From: Burkholderia contaminans
GTDB lineage: Bacteria > Pseudomonadota > Gammaproteobacteria > Burkholderiales > Burkholderiaceae
Length of the DNA stretch: 64,000 bases
NCBI RefSeq assembly: GCF_029633825.1
Contig: NZ_CP090641.1
Coordinates: forward strand, 2,542,001 to 2,606,000
Direction: 5' to 3'
The notes under the pieces are model-generated. The model made no database searches and was not told where the DNA came from. It saw nothing but the letters and a program-made list of their open reading frames with translations. Of the stretch, positions 15,869 to 24,340 are shown in pieces; position 1 is the first letter of the stretch, and each line of letters starts with the position of its first letter. The translations under genes and the position numbers were made by a program.

Positions 15869-17011
15869 ATGACTCACGCCGCAACCGAACACGATTTCAA
15901 TCGAATTTCGGAAACTGCCCTTGGCGACGCCGACCTCAAGGTACAACTGATCAAGTACTTCAAGACGGACAAGCTTTCATTACCGTCAAAGTCGGAGTTA
16001 GTTGCGTCTACTTGCGATGTAATCATGTGGGCCGTAATGCAAGCTCGGCACGGCTATGTGCGCAACCCCAAGCAACTCGTGTGTGTAATCTCAGCGTCTG
16101 AGCGTGCCAATGCCCTCGCCGTTTGGGGGGGCACGGGGCACGACTGGATTGTTATCAGCGAAGGTCTTATGAAAATCCTACACGCGGCGGCCGACGATAT
16201 GGGAGATCGCGTTGCGGCAGCATTTCCGGAACTATTTGAATCGCGGCTTGGGCAGAGCTTGGTGGACATTCCTCCGCTGAAGGGCGGATTTCGGAGCACA
16301 CTGGGATCTTTTTTGTATTTTGCGGGAATCTCGTATTTTGTCGGTCATGAGGCTGGCCATCATCTGTCGGGACACGATGGCTATTATCTGAGCGGCGCCC
16401 ATGCCGAGGCCGACGATAACTTGGATCCGCAGCAGAGCGAGACGAAGATAACGGAGCAGGCGCTTGAGCATCAGGCCGACCAAGTGGGGCTCACAATATG
16501 CCGAATCGTCGTGACGAAGCTGCTCGCCAAGCTGTGGGATGTGCAGTCATTTAGCGAGGCCGAGAAAGTCGAGTATCAACGAGCGCTTGCGATACTACTC
16601 ACCGGTGGCGCGATGATGTCTGTCGTTAAGATCAAGCCGACAACCTTCGATTGGTCCGATGTCCCGGGGCGAACTCACCCGCCGGCCGTAGTGCGCATAA
16701 TCAGCGTGGCAATGCAACTATCAGCAGCTCTCAGGAAGAACTTCGGACACTTGGACAAGGTATCCCGCAAATGGATTCGTCTAAAGTGCTTGGAGGTTGC
16801 AGTTGGAGCGACGATAAAGCCAAGGTCCGAAGAAGACAAGATTTTTCAAGAACGGGCGAACCGAGGTGAACCTGCGGCAATTCGCGCGGTAGGGATAAGA
16901 AAAGCAATACATGATCCCCGGCTCAGGAAATACTACAGGCAACTCGCCGAAAGCCTTGAAGCCGTGCGCCCACAGTTGCGTCCGCGAACTGCGAACACTC
17001 CTAACTCATGA
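15869..17011 (+). CDS. Lit/M48-like zinc metallopeptidase
   Basis: This 380-residue protein starts at ATG 15869 (with CCGGAG eight bases upstream); a GTG at 15842 is possible. The active site is HEAGHHLSGH (HExxH, about residue 160), and a likely third ligand Glu lies in EQALEHQADQVG about 40 residues later, the gluzincin ExxxD pattern. The arrangement resembles peptidase family U49 (phage-exclusion protein Lit, which cleaves EF-Tu) and M48-like proteins. There is no signal peptide; some hydrophobic stretches (GSFLYFAGISYFVG, ALAILLTGGAMMSVVKI) are seen. Flanked by an OLD nuclease and an HNH nuclease, an abortive-infection protease is plausible. The family call is by motif only. Confidence 0.6.
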   Translation: MTHAATEHDFNRISETALGDADLKVQLIKYFKTDKLSLPSKSELVASTCDVIMWAVMQARHGYVRNPKQLVCVISASERANALAVWGGTGHDWIVISEGLMKILHAAADDMGDRVAAAFPELFESRLGQSLVDIPPLKGGFRSTLGSFLYFAGISYFVGHEAGHHLSGHDGYYLSGAHAEADDNLDPQQSETKITEQALEHQADQVGLTICRIVVTKLLAKLWDVQSFSEAEKVEYQRALAILLTGGAMMSVVKIKPTTFDWSDVPGRTHPPAVVRIISVAMQLSAALRKNFGHLDKVSRKWIRLKCLEVAVGATIKPRSEEDKIFQERANRGEPAAIRAVGIRKAIHDPRLRKYYRQLAESLEAVRPQLRPRTANTPNS

Positions 17012-17160
17012 GATCCGTCTATCACTTGGCGATTGGAACGGGCCTGTCGGTGACCGGTAGCGATACGCGTGCGGAGTGCATAGCGTCAATTGCAGATGCG
17101 ATGTGGCAAAGACGAGATTCACGTCAAGCTAGAAAGAGGCCACCATGTCGAAGGATCTAG
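17008..17160 (+). CDS. Possible 50-residue protein linking peptidase and HNH genes
   Basis: An ATG overlaps the peptidase stop (ATGA at 17008) and opens a 50-codon frame (MRSVYHLAIGTGLSVTGSDT onward) that ends 16 bases inside the HNH gene. The overlaps at both ends suggest translational coupling. The product has a slightly hydrophobic N-terminus and a basic C-terminus (RQARKRPPCRR) and matches nothing I know. It could equally be a chance frame. Confidence 0.3.
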   Translation: MRSVYHLAIGTGLSVTGSDTRAECIASIADAMWQRRDSRQARKRPPCRRI

Positions 17161-18032
17161 CGAGAGGTCCGGAGTCGTACCGGAACGAGGAACTGATTCT
17201 TGAATTGCTGCCGGGCCTGCTCGAACAGAACGGGTTTTCCGGCGTCACCACGTCGAAGCATGGTGCGATGAAGTTTGTTGACGCAACGACAGCTGATGAG
17301 ACAGCGGTACGGTTTTGGATGAAACAAGGTTGGACGGGTCCACAGAAATACGCAGCCATCCAGTTCGGAATGCTCGAGACGGGACATAAACCAGACGAGG
17401 ACTTCATTGAGTACGTCGCGGCGCGCGTGCGCAGCGCAAAGAAGCATGGAGCCACGCATGCGTTGTTTGTTCACATGGGCGAGACGCACATCACAAATTA
17501 TGTGGCACTGGAGATCGATGATGTTGATAGGGCATACCGTAGGCAGATTAAGCTGTGGCCGGAGCGAGCGCGTGCCACCAAGGCCCCGTCCCTCTGGTTC
17601 GAGGATTCCCGGGTGCACCATTCAGCCAACTGTGTCAGAGCGGTACTCGATTTTGAGCTTCCCCTATCTTCAATTTGTGGCGCGAACGACGAACCGAAAG
17701 GAACGGGTATTGGCTCAAAGAAGGTGACCGTCGAGATGGAACGACGCATGCGGCAGAGCATATTTCGCTTACGTGTCGGTGATCGCTGTCGCTGGCGATG
17801 CGTTGTGTCGGGGGCCGAAGTGAGAGCAGTGCTTGATGCGGCACATCTGCCCGGCCGGAACTGGCGTTTTCACAACGACGCGCATGATGGCGTGATGGTA
17901 CGGACGGATATCCACCGTTTGCTGGATAAAGGGCTTGCGGAATTCAGGGATGGCGCGTTCTGGGTAGCTGATAAAGCTCGCAAGGGCGAATATGCGGAAT
18001 TCCACGGGCGCTCGGTCAATGTGGGCTCGTAG
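17145..18032 (+). CDS. HNH endonuclease-domain protein
   Basis: This 295-residue protein has an N-terminal ~190-residue domain I do not recognise (FVDATTADETAVRFWMKQGW suggests a DNA- or protein-recognition fold). Its C-terminal HNH nuclease domain (about 205-290) reads FRLRVGDRCRWRCVVSGAEV, then AVLDAAHLPG, NDAHDGVMVRTDIHRLLDKG. This is the HNH_2 pattern seen in restriction-type nucleases; the His of DAAHLPG, the Asn and the final His are in place. Start ATG 17145, after AAAGAGG. It is the last intact gene before an IS256 remnant, consistent with a mobile defence cassette. A methyltransferase partner is not visible, so a methylated- or modified-DNA-dependent nuclease is possible. Confidence 0.75.
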   Translation: MSKDLARGPESYRNEELILELLPGLLEQNGFSGVTTSKHGAMKFVDATTADETAVRFWMKQGWTGPQKYAAIQFGMLETGHKPDEDFIEYVAARVRSAKKHGATHALFVHMGETHITNYVALEIDDVDRAYRRQIKLWPERARATKAPSLWFEDSRVHHSANCVRAVLDFELPLSSICGANDEPKGTGIGSKKVTVEMERRMRQSIFRLRVGDRCRWRCVVSGAEVRAVLDAAHLPGRNWRFHNDAHDGVMVRTDIHRLLDKGLAEFRDGAFWVADKARKGEYAEFHGRSVNVGS

Positions 18033-18129
18033 GGACTACCGGTCTGGGAAGTTTGCAGCTGAACGTTCAAATGTCCGTTCTTGATTAATGTGAAAGACCG
18101 CTGTGGGTCGGTAACGGCTGCCCGCCGCC

Positions 18130-18325
18130 GTTAGGGGGTCGGCGCTCGCAAAGGGCGTTGGATGAGAAGGGCGAAGCCAAGCCGGCAGGCCGCACGAACC
18201 ATCGCAACGGTACCAGCCGCAAGCGCATCGCGACCGACGACGATCTGCTCGACGTCGAGATTCCGCGCGACCGCGAAGGCACCTTCGATCCGGTGATGAT
18301 CGCCAAGGGCGAGCGACGTTTCAGT
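18130..18325 (+). mobile_element. IS256-family transposase fragment
   Basis: About 60 codons read RALDEKGEAKPAGRTNHRNG, then a TDDDLLDVEIPRDREGTFDP stretch and IAKGERRF. This corresponds to the N-terminal third of IS256-type (mutator) transposases. Both ends are broken: the frame changes character after 18325 and no DDE region or terminal repeats are seen. It marks a past insertion at the right flank of the defence genes. Confidence 0.7.
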
Positions 18326-18407
18326 TCGCTAAGTAGATCCATCGGATCGGGTGGATTTGTCTTGGCGAAAAACCCCATTCCAACAAGGATTGGCTGGTGT
18401 GTTGCTT

Positions 18408-19064
18408 TCAGCGAAGGCGAATTGGAATTCTTGCGGTAACCCAGTCGATAATGGTCGGCGGCATCGAGATCGTCCTTTTACTGTCGTACTCGTCCGCTGC
18501 GTCGAAATAGATCAACTTGGCATCGTGGATTTTGATCGAATCTTCACCTGGCCGGCCGTCCCAAAAAACGAAAAATAGGCGACTGGCGAGCACGGAACCG
18601 TGCGCATCGGTGACGACGAGCTTGACCTGCTCGTTCTGATCCGCAAAAAATCCATGTCCGCGAGGACCACTTCCGCAGACGTTGACGATGTAGGTCGTGC
18701 CGTCGACCTGTTTGATCCCACCATTCATCTTGTCGTTGTAGTTGAAGCGCTCACAATCGGTGCCGTCAACCGTGACCCCGCCAAAAATGATGAGCGAGAA
18801 GCAGCCCAACAAGCCCAATGTGGCGATCAACAGTCCTGCCCGCTTCGCTCGGCCGAAACGGGCGATATTTCCAAGAAGCCAGTAGAAGTAGGCTGCAAAG
18901 ATGACTGCGCCGACGATGACGAACGCTGTCTTCCCGTTCCTGAGTGCGAAAATCGCGATCGCATTCGTGCCGTCAGGCGGAAGGAACGCCCACATGGCTG
19001 CGGCCATCAAGGTCACGGCCCCGACTACCAGGATCGTTCTGAGGATGGAGTGAGTCATCTTCAT
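18408..19064 (-). CDS. Membrane protein paired with DUF6402 gene
   Basis: This 218-residue protein has three predicted TM segments (about 8-28, 40-65 and 75-97) and a C-terminal ~120-residue domain (from about 98). That domain has three Cys (TDCERFN, VNVCGSG, and one in the third TM) and reads VKLVVTDAHGSVLASRLFFV, with beta character. The start ATG 19064 overlaps the stop of the upstream DUF6402 gene (ATGA); a start at 19088 is possible but would overlap further. The tight coupling suggests a functional pair, perhaps effector and immunity or a membrane complex. Family not recognised. Confidence 0.65.
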   Translation of the reverse strand: MKMTHSILRTILVVGAVTLMAAAMWAFLPPDGTNAIAIFALRNGKTAFVIVGAVIFAAYFYWLLGNIARFGRAKRAGLLIATLGLLGCFSLIIFGGVTVDGTDCERFNYNDKMNGGIKQVDGTTYIVNVCGSGPRGHGFFADQNEQVKLVVTDAHGSVLASRLFFVFWDGRPGEDSIKIHDAKLIYFDAADEYDSKRTISMPPTIIDWVTARIPIRLR

Positions 19065-20311
19065 TGCTCCGCCGGGATTGGTTTGCATACGGTATCGAGT
19101 TTCAAAACTATCGGTTTGTCCAGTTTCACGAGTTTGGGCCTACTGTAAACCATGAAGTCCCCGCCACGATTGTGTATCGCTCTCCAGTCGCGGTACGTCT
19201 TGTTGTGCACCGGCCAGTACACATCCTTCTTCATGAACCTCCGAAAGAGACTCGTCCGTTTGTCAATCGGTTTGTTGACCTCTTCGCCTTCAGGGAGATA
19301 GTGCCACTTTTCGATGGTTGAGTTGCCGACGTTCAAGTTACTGCTCTTGAAGAAATCGTTGGCAGCAGCGACATACGACAGCACCATTCCGTTCTTGTTC
19401 CAGTGGCCAAGATACTGGCTCTTGGATGACGAATCATCATTGAATGAATAACTATCCTTGATGTAGACGTAGACATGGGTGATCTGCACAACAGGCTCGA
19501 AACAGAACGTTTTGTCCTTGCCTTCATACTTGTAGTAGCGTTCGCCGGTAACGATCGCCTTCCCGATAGCAGCGTAGAAATTGAAGTTTGCCAACGCGCC
19601 GGTTAGATCGGTCAACGCGGTACCGTCGAGTGTGTCGACGGATGACACCGACTGGTACTGAAATCTCCAAGCGATATGAAACTGAAGCAGATTCGTGAGA
19701 AAGGGCACAGTGTCGATCACGATACCTGCCGCATTCATTTGTCCGCCTACAAAGCTCTTCTCGATTACTGGCGCAAGCGTATTCCTCGCTGATTCAGCAG
19801 CATTCGGGGTGTAAATCGCTTTCCGGACGAGGTGATTGAACCGCTGAAGTGCACCGTCAAATCGCAACGCCCAATCGAGAGTGACTGTACTGTCGTCGAT
19901 CGGTTGCACCGAGTTGAGTTGGTCGTTATAGACGTGCTTGGGACTTGCAAACCACTCTCGTGCCAGCTTGGCCGAGATCGGCCAGCCCATCTTGTCCATT
20001 GCCTTGGGAATGTCCTGCAGATCAAACTCTGGCAGTTTGTCCGCTTGTTCGGCGTCTTGAGGTTTATCACTCGGTTGTAGCTTGGTGGGTGGTTTGACTG
20101 GGGCTGGAGCAGGTGGCTTTTGCGGCGCGACTGGCGCAGCTGTCTTCGGTGGCGGTGGTGGCTCGTTGGGTGCAAGCCTATCGAACGAGATTTTTTGCTG
20201 CGTGTCGATTGGAACGCAGCCGACCACACCGGAATAACATTTCCACCGTTTGCTGGAATATAGAACCCCGGATTCTAGTTGGTAATATGGGATTTTTTTT
20301 ACGTCTGGCAT
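19061..20311 (-). CDS. DUF6402-domain protein
   Basis: This 416-residue protein has an N-terminal ~45 residues (MPDVKKIPYYQLESGVLYSS), a Pro/Ala/Lys-rich linker (about 50-95) and a large C-terminal domain. I recognise that domain as DUF6402 (about 100-416: DIPKAMDKMGWPISAKLARE, DTLDGTALTDLTGALANFNF, VYVYIKDSYSFND). DUF6402 proteins are common in Burkholderia and often lie near VgrG or toxin loci. No catalytic motif is evident. The start at 20311 is preferred to an upstream extension, but no strong ribosome binding site is present. An A8 run in codons 4-6 is a possible slippage site. Sits upstream of and overlapping the membrane-protein gene. Confidence 0.65.
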   Translation of the reverse strand: MPDVKKIPYYQLESGVLYSSKRWKCYSGVVGCVPIDTQQKISFDRLAPNEPPPPPKTAAPVAPQKPPAPAPVKPPTKLQPSDKPQDAEQADKLPEFDLQDIPKAMDKMGWPISAKLAREWFASPKHVYNDQLNSVQPIDDSTVTLDWALRFDGALQRFNHLVRKAIYTPNAAESARNTLAPVIEKSFVGGQMNAAGIVIDTVPFLTNLLQFHIAWRFQYQSVSSVDTLDGTALTDLTGALANFNFYAAIGKAIVTGERYYKYEGKDKTFCFEPVVQITHVYVYIKDSYSFNDDSSSKSQYLGHWNKNGMVLSYVAAANDFFKSSNLNVGNSTIEKWHYLPEGEEVNKPIDKRTSLFRRFMKKDVYWPVHNKTYRDWRAIHNRGGDFMVYSRPKLVKLDKPIVLKLDTVCKPIPAEQ

Positions 20312-20529
20312 AGGGAATTGGATAACTCTGCATGTATTGGTTGCCGTTAGGACAATCGATGCCCTGACAAGTCCTGCGGAAATAATGAAAAAATCCGCTA
20401 GATCAGGCCGCGATCGTGCAGGATGAAAAGATTGAGGCAATTCGCGGCACGACAATTGGCACAGATGGCTTGTTCGCCAAGCGAGACAATGTTGTGCATT
20501 CTAGTATCTCGAGATGTTCGGATTCCAAC

Positions 20530-20628
20530 TGGGGGATCGCGTTCAATTTCGATCCTCGGTACATCACCATCAAACCTGACCGGGGTGCGTTGAACTGGCG
20601 AGAGCAGCCTTATGGTGCGGCTGCCTCA
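20530..20628 (+). pseudogene. Decayed SymE-like gene copy
   Basis: An open stretch reads FNFDPRYITIKPDRGALNWR followed by EQPYGAAAS. It parallels the C-terminus of the intact SymE-like protein at 21127-21423 (RQITITPDYSQLALREQPYH). The N-terminal part is missing. It is followed by a GC hairpin and by CACCTTTAACGACTGTCACG, nearly the same as the sequence 130 bases after the intact copy. So it is the remnant of a tandem duplication. Confidence 0.55.
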
Positions 20629-20646
20629 AGAAGAGGAACAGGCATA

Positions 20647-20681
20647 AGCAGCGAGGGCCGCTTCGCGCGGCCCTCGCTGCT
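20647..20681. terminator. Perfect 15-base stem hairpin after the SymE remnant
   Basis: AGCAGCGAGGGCCGC and its exact reverse complement GCGGCCCTCGCTGCT flank a TTCGC loop. There is no T tract. It corresponds in position to the hairpin after the intact symE-like gene. Confidence 0.5.
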
Positions 20682-21126
20682 GGATTGCAGTTTTCGCGTG
20701 AACACGACCGAGAGCGGAGGGCTATTGCCGGCTCCGTGTCCGTGTTGATGCTCACCTTTAACGACTGTCACGACCGATATTCAACCCGTTGATGCCGCGA
20801 ATTGATGAAAGCGCTCAGCCAGTGTATCGAAGTCCAATGTCGTTCGAGGCCACGCACCTCCCTATACCTAACGGCCAATCCCCCTCAATCCCCCATTTCT
20901 GAGATGCCAGCCCGACTACACTGGTCTTGAAGCTTTGCTTCTCGTCATCGGAAGTAGAACGCAGTCCCCTTCGCACCGATGGTCGAACGAAAGCCGTCTT
21001 GCCCAACAAGACGCAGCGAAGAGGGGAGAAAGAAGGGGAAACCCAAGGCATCAAAGAAGCGCGGGCCGCATGGGCGGCAACCCATACGACCCGCTGACCA
21101 CCACCAACTCACCCAAGGAGTCGGAA
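20682..21126 (+). other. Leader region before the SymE-like gene, no gene seen
   Basis: This 445-base stretch shows no convincing protein gene. It contains the copy of the ACTGTCACGACCG motif (about 20763-20776) and the 5' region of the symE-like gene, ending in an AAGGAGT ribosome binding site. An in-frame extension from 20935 is open but unlike a protein start. SymE genes elsewhere carry an antisense RNA over the 5' end; no such RNA can be confirmed here. Confidence 0.4.
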
Positions 21127-21423
21127 ATGGCTGACGCCAATACTAAGCCACGTCGTAGAAAGAACAAACCGGTCAACATGCAAAAGACGTTTGAGCTGGT
21201 CCTGCGCAACTACCCGGACCTTCCCAAGCGAGGCTGGCCGTATCTGCCGTGGATGAAGGCGATCGATATTGATTTCAAGATCTTCGGATTCAAGCCTGGC
21301 GACCGCGTATACGTGGACGCCAACTACGCGACCCGGCAGATCACGATCACGCCGGATTACAGCCAGTTGGCGTTGCGAGAGCAGCCGTACCACGATTCTG
21401 ACCGTGGACCGTCGCCGCTATAA
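21127..21423 (+). CDS. SymE-like type I toxin
   Basis: This 98-residue basic protein has an N-terminal KPRRRKNKP patch and a C-terminal SymE-type AbrB-like fold (about 30-90). Matching blocks are PDLPKRGWPYLPWMKAIDID, FKIFGFKPGDRVYVDANYAT and RQITITPDYSQLAL. SymE of E. coli is an SOS-induced toxin, nucleoid-associated or RNA-cleaving, controlled by the antisense RNA SymR. The ATG at 21127 follows AAGGAGTCGGAA, giving a clear start. It is an orphan, followed by a hairpin and a convergent amidohydrolase gene. Confidence 0.75.
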   Translation: MADANTKPRRRKNKPVNMQKTFELVLRNYPDLPKRGWPYLPWMKAIDIDFKIFGFKPGDRVYVDANYATRQITITPDYSQLALREQPYHDSDRGPSPL

Positions 21424-21431
21424 CGCCTGCA

Positions 21432-21452
21432 AGGGCCGCTTGATGCGGCCCT
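21432..21452. terminator. Hairpin after the SymE-like gene
   Basis: An 8-base stem, AGGGCCGC / GCGGCCCT, with TTGAT loop lies 9 bases after the stop. It lacks a T tract, so terminator function is uncertain. Confidence 0.5.
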
Positions 21453-21631
21453 AGCGAGTGGAATGCAGGCGTTTCCCGAATGCGACTGACTGCCGGGGCG
21501 ACACCGCCCCGGCCATTGCCGCAAACGCCGCGACTCACACCTCCAGCCACCTTCAACAACTGTCACGACCGCAAGGCTCGTGAGGCGACACGTCGCCTGC
21601 CGAAACAGCCGAATGGCGTCAAATCATCAAA

Positions 21632-22873
21632 TCAACGCCCGCCGGCTTGCCGCTTCACAAGCGTCCCCCGCTGCAACACATACTCGACCCGTGCGCCTTC
21701 ATCGGCCACGACTCCGATATCCTCAAGCGGATTCCCATCCAGCACGACGAGGTCGGCGATCGCCCCCACGGCAATCACCCCAAGCTGCCCCTGCATATTG
21801 ACGATCTCCGCCGCCACGGTCGTCGCCGATCTAAGCGCTTCCAGATTCCCCAGCACCTCCGCCCGAATCCGAAACTCTCCGCTTTGAAACGCGTGCATTT
21901 CCCCGAGCAGATCCGACCCGAACCCCATCTTCACGCCGGCGTTCGCATAGATTTCCAGCGATTCGCGTCCTTTCTGCTGAACGGAAGCCACCTTTGCCAC
22001 CGATTCGGGCGGCATCCCGAACTCTGCGCCGTGTTTGGCCAGCGCGTCATAAGTGACAAGCGTAGGCACCACAAACGCCCCATGCTCATGCATCAACTTC
22101 GCCGCCGCCTCATCCACGAGATTCCCGTGCTCGATCGTCCTAACCCCACAGCGCACCGCCCGAGCAATCGCCCGCCCCGTATACGCATGCGCCATCACAT
22201 AAGTATTCGCTGCCTCGGCCTCATCCACGATGGCCCGAATCTCATCCTCCGAATACTGCGTGTTCGCAATCGGGTCGGTCGGCGAAGCCACGCCACCTGA
22301 CGCCATGATCTTGATCTGCGTCGCGCCTTTCTGAATTTCTTCACGCACCGCAAGCCGCACACCTTCGACCCCGTCCACCACCCGCGCAATCGCCCCCGTC
22401 CTGAAACAGCAAGAACAAGGCTCCAGCAAATCCCCGCGAGGCCGAAAATCCCCATGCCCACCGGTCTGCGACAACGCCTTTCCCGACGGAAAAATCCGCG
22501 GCCCCGACACCAGCCCGGTTTCGACAGCCTGCATCAAGCTCCAATCCGCGCCCCCTGCATCCCGCACGCTGGTAAACCCACGCGACAACATCGCATCGAG
22601 AATCGGCAACGACCGAATCGCCGCAAGAATATTCGGCTGCGTCGCATTCACACCGAGGTTCGCATTCGAAGCCAGCACGTGCACATGGCAATCGATGAAC
22701 CCCGGCATCACGGTCTTGCCGCGCACGTCGATCGCCTGCGCATTCGGCAAATCCACCGGCCGATCGGTGACTTCGACGATCCGTTCGCCGTCGATCACGA
22801 CATGATGATGTTCGAGCAGCACGCCCCGTTCGAGATCGAGTACGTTGCCGCCTTGAAGCACGGTAATGGTCAT
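21632..22873 (-). CDS. Metal-dependent amidohydrolase, Xaa-Pro dipeptidase-like
   Basis: A 413-residue cytosolic amidohydrolase. The metal-binding HxH is in GFIDCHVHVLAS (about residue 60) and the bridging Lys in IKIMASGGVASP. His ligands follow in YVMAHAYTGRA and RTIEHGNLVDE, and the catalytic Asp lies in GFGSDLLGEMH. This matches the prolidase / imidazolonepropionase-like branch that hydrolyses N-acyl or Xaa-Pro substrates. It follows an MFS transporter after 12 bases, so transporter and hydrolase form one unit and probably share a substrate, imported then cleaved. The specific substrate is unknown. Confidence 0.88.
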   Translation of the reverse strand: MTITVLQGGNVLDLERGVLLEHHHVVIDGERIVEVTDRPVDLPNAQAIDVRGKTVMPGFIDCHVHVLASNANLGVNATQPNILAAIRSLPILDAMLSRGFTSVRDAGGADWSLMQAVETGLVSGPRIFPSGKALSQTGGHGDFRPRGDLLEPCSCCFRTGAIARVVDGVEGVRLAVREEIQKGATQIKIMASGGVASPTDPIANTQYSEDEIRAIVDEAEAANTYVMAHAYTGRAIARAVRCGVRTIEHGNLVDEAAAKLMHEHGAFVVPTLVTYDALAKHGAEFGMPPESVAKVASVQQKGRESLEIYANAGVKMGFGSDLLGEMHAFQSGEFRIRAEVLGNLEALRSATTVAAEIVNMQGQLGVIAVGAIADLVVLDGNPLEDIGVVADEGARVEYVLQRGTLVKRQAGGR

Positions 22874-22885
22874 GGAGAGGGATCC

Positions 22886-24202
22886 TTATCGATTGACGGA
22901 AGCGGCCCGCTTCGCATCCTTCACGAAGCGCGTGCCGACGAAGCTGACGGCCGCCGCGAGCGTCACGTAGAAGGCCGGCGCCATGTTGCTGCCGGTGCGG
23001 GCGATGAGCCACGTGATCAGGAACGGCGCGAAGCCGCCGAAGATCGTGACCGCGAAGTTGTAGGCGACGGACAGCCCGGTCGACAGCACCTTGGTCGGGA
23101 ACAGTTCGGCGAACGCCGCGAGGATCGGCCCCGTGTAGGTCGCGATCAGCACGCCGAACACGGCCTGGAACACGAGCAGCGACGTGAACCCGGGCGCATG
23201 GTTGATCCACGCGAACATCGGCCACGCGAGCACGAAGATGGCCAGCGCCGATCCGGACAGGAACACGCGCCGTCCCCACACGTCGGCGAGCCGGCCGACG
23301 ATCGGCGAGCAGCACATGATCATCAGCCCGCCGACCATGCCCGCCGCGAAGCCGGTCGATTGCGGCAGATGCAGCGTGCGCACGGAATACGTCGGCATGT
23401 AGAAGAGCAGCACGTAGGTGCAGACGGTCCACAGAATGACCATCGAAAAGCTCGCGAACGTCTCGCGCGGGTAGGTGGACAGCACTTCCTTCAGCGGCGA
23501 GCTTTCTTTCGCCTGCGCTTCGACGGCACTGAACGCGGGCGTCTCGTCGATATGGCTGCGGATGTAGTAGCCCACGGGCCCGACGATGATCCCGAGCAGG
23601 AACGGCAACCGCCAGCCCCAGCTATGCAGCGCCTGCGCGTCGAGCGACGTCGTGACGAAGGTGCCGGTCGCGGCGCCGAGCAGCACCGCGAAGCCGATGC
23701 TCGACTGGATCCAGCTCGAGTAGTACGCGCGCTTCTCCGGCGGCGCGTATTCGGTGAGGAACGCGGTGGCGCCGCCCATCTCGCCGCCGGCCGAGAAGCC
23801 TTGCAGCAGCCGCGCGACGACGATCAGCAGCGGCGCGGCGATACCGGCCTGTTCGTAGGTCGGCGCGAGCCCGATGAGCGCGGTGCCGGCGGCCATCATG
23901 AGGATGGTGAGCGACAGCGCGGCCTTGCGGCCGACCTTGTCCGCGTAGATGCCGAGCACGATGCCGCCGACGGGCCGCATGAAGAAGCCGACGCCGAACG
24001 TCGCGACGGTCAGCAGCACGGACGTCAGTTCGTTGCCGGTCGGAAAGAACAGTTTCGCGATGATGACCGCGAAGAAGCTGTAGACGGTGAAGTCGAACCA
24101 TTCGAGGCCGTTGCCGATCACGGTCGCGACGATGGCGCGGCGGCGCTGCTGCACGGCCGCGTCGACGGCAGGCGCGGCGCGCGGGGAAAGCGTTCCTTGC
24201 AT
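22886..24202 (-). CDS. MFS transporter, metabolite:H+ symporter (MHS) family
   Basis: This 438-residue transporter has 12 predicted TM segments. The start MQGTLSPRAAP is chosen because GAGGAAGAGACC precedes it; an upstream in-frame ATG adds 34 unlikely residues. MHS-family hallmarks: GNGLEWFDFTVYSFFAVIIA in TM1, MRPVGGIVLGIYADKVGRKA between TM2 and TM3, and RLLQGFSAGGEMGGATAFL in TM4. Relatives import organic acids, proline/betaine or aromatic acids. It is upstream of the amidohydrolase and 138 bases after a LysR gene on the same strand, which is the likely regulator. Confidence 0.92.
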   Translation of the reverse strand: MQGTLSPRAAPAVDAAVQQRRRAIVATVIGNGLEWFDFTVYSFFAVIIAKLFFPTGNELTSVLLTVATFGVGFFMRPVGGIVLGIYADKVGRKAALSLTILMMAAGTALIGLAPTYEQAGIAAPLLIVVARLLQGFSAGGEMGGATAFLTEYAPPEKRAYYSSWIQSSIGFAVLLGAATGTFVTTSLDAQALHSWGWRLPFLLGIIVGPVGYYIRSHIDETPAFSAVEAQAKESSPLKEVLSTYPRETFASFSMVILWTVCTYVLLFYMPTYSVRTLHLPQSTGFAAGMVGGLMIMCCSPIVGRLADVWGRRVFLSGSALAIFVLAWPMFAWINHAPGFTSLLVFQAVFGVLIATYTGPILAAFAELFPTKVLSTGLSVAYNFAVTIFGGFAPFLITWLIARTGSNMAPAFYVTLAAAVSFVGTRFVKDAKRAASVNR

Positions 24203-24340
24203 GGTCTCTTCCTCTATCCGAATCAGAAGACGGGACGGCTGCCCCGCGTGAATCCATGCTAAAGACAGCCGGATTTTTTTCTGAAACGAAAGATTCGCAT
24301 GCACGCATGCGCTGGGCGCATGCGTTGCGTTCCGGATGGG

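Noticed and set aside
22454..24262. 602-codon plus-strand frame over the MFS gene
   Set aside because: Highly charged low-complexity translation antisense to a clear MHS transporter.
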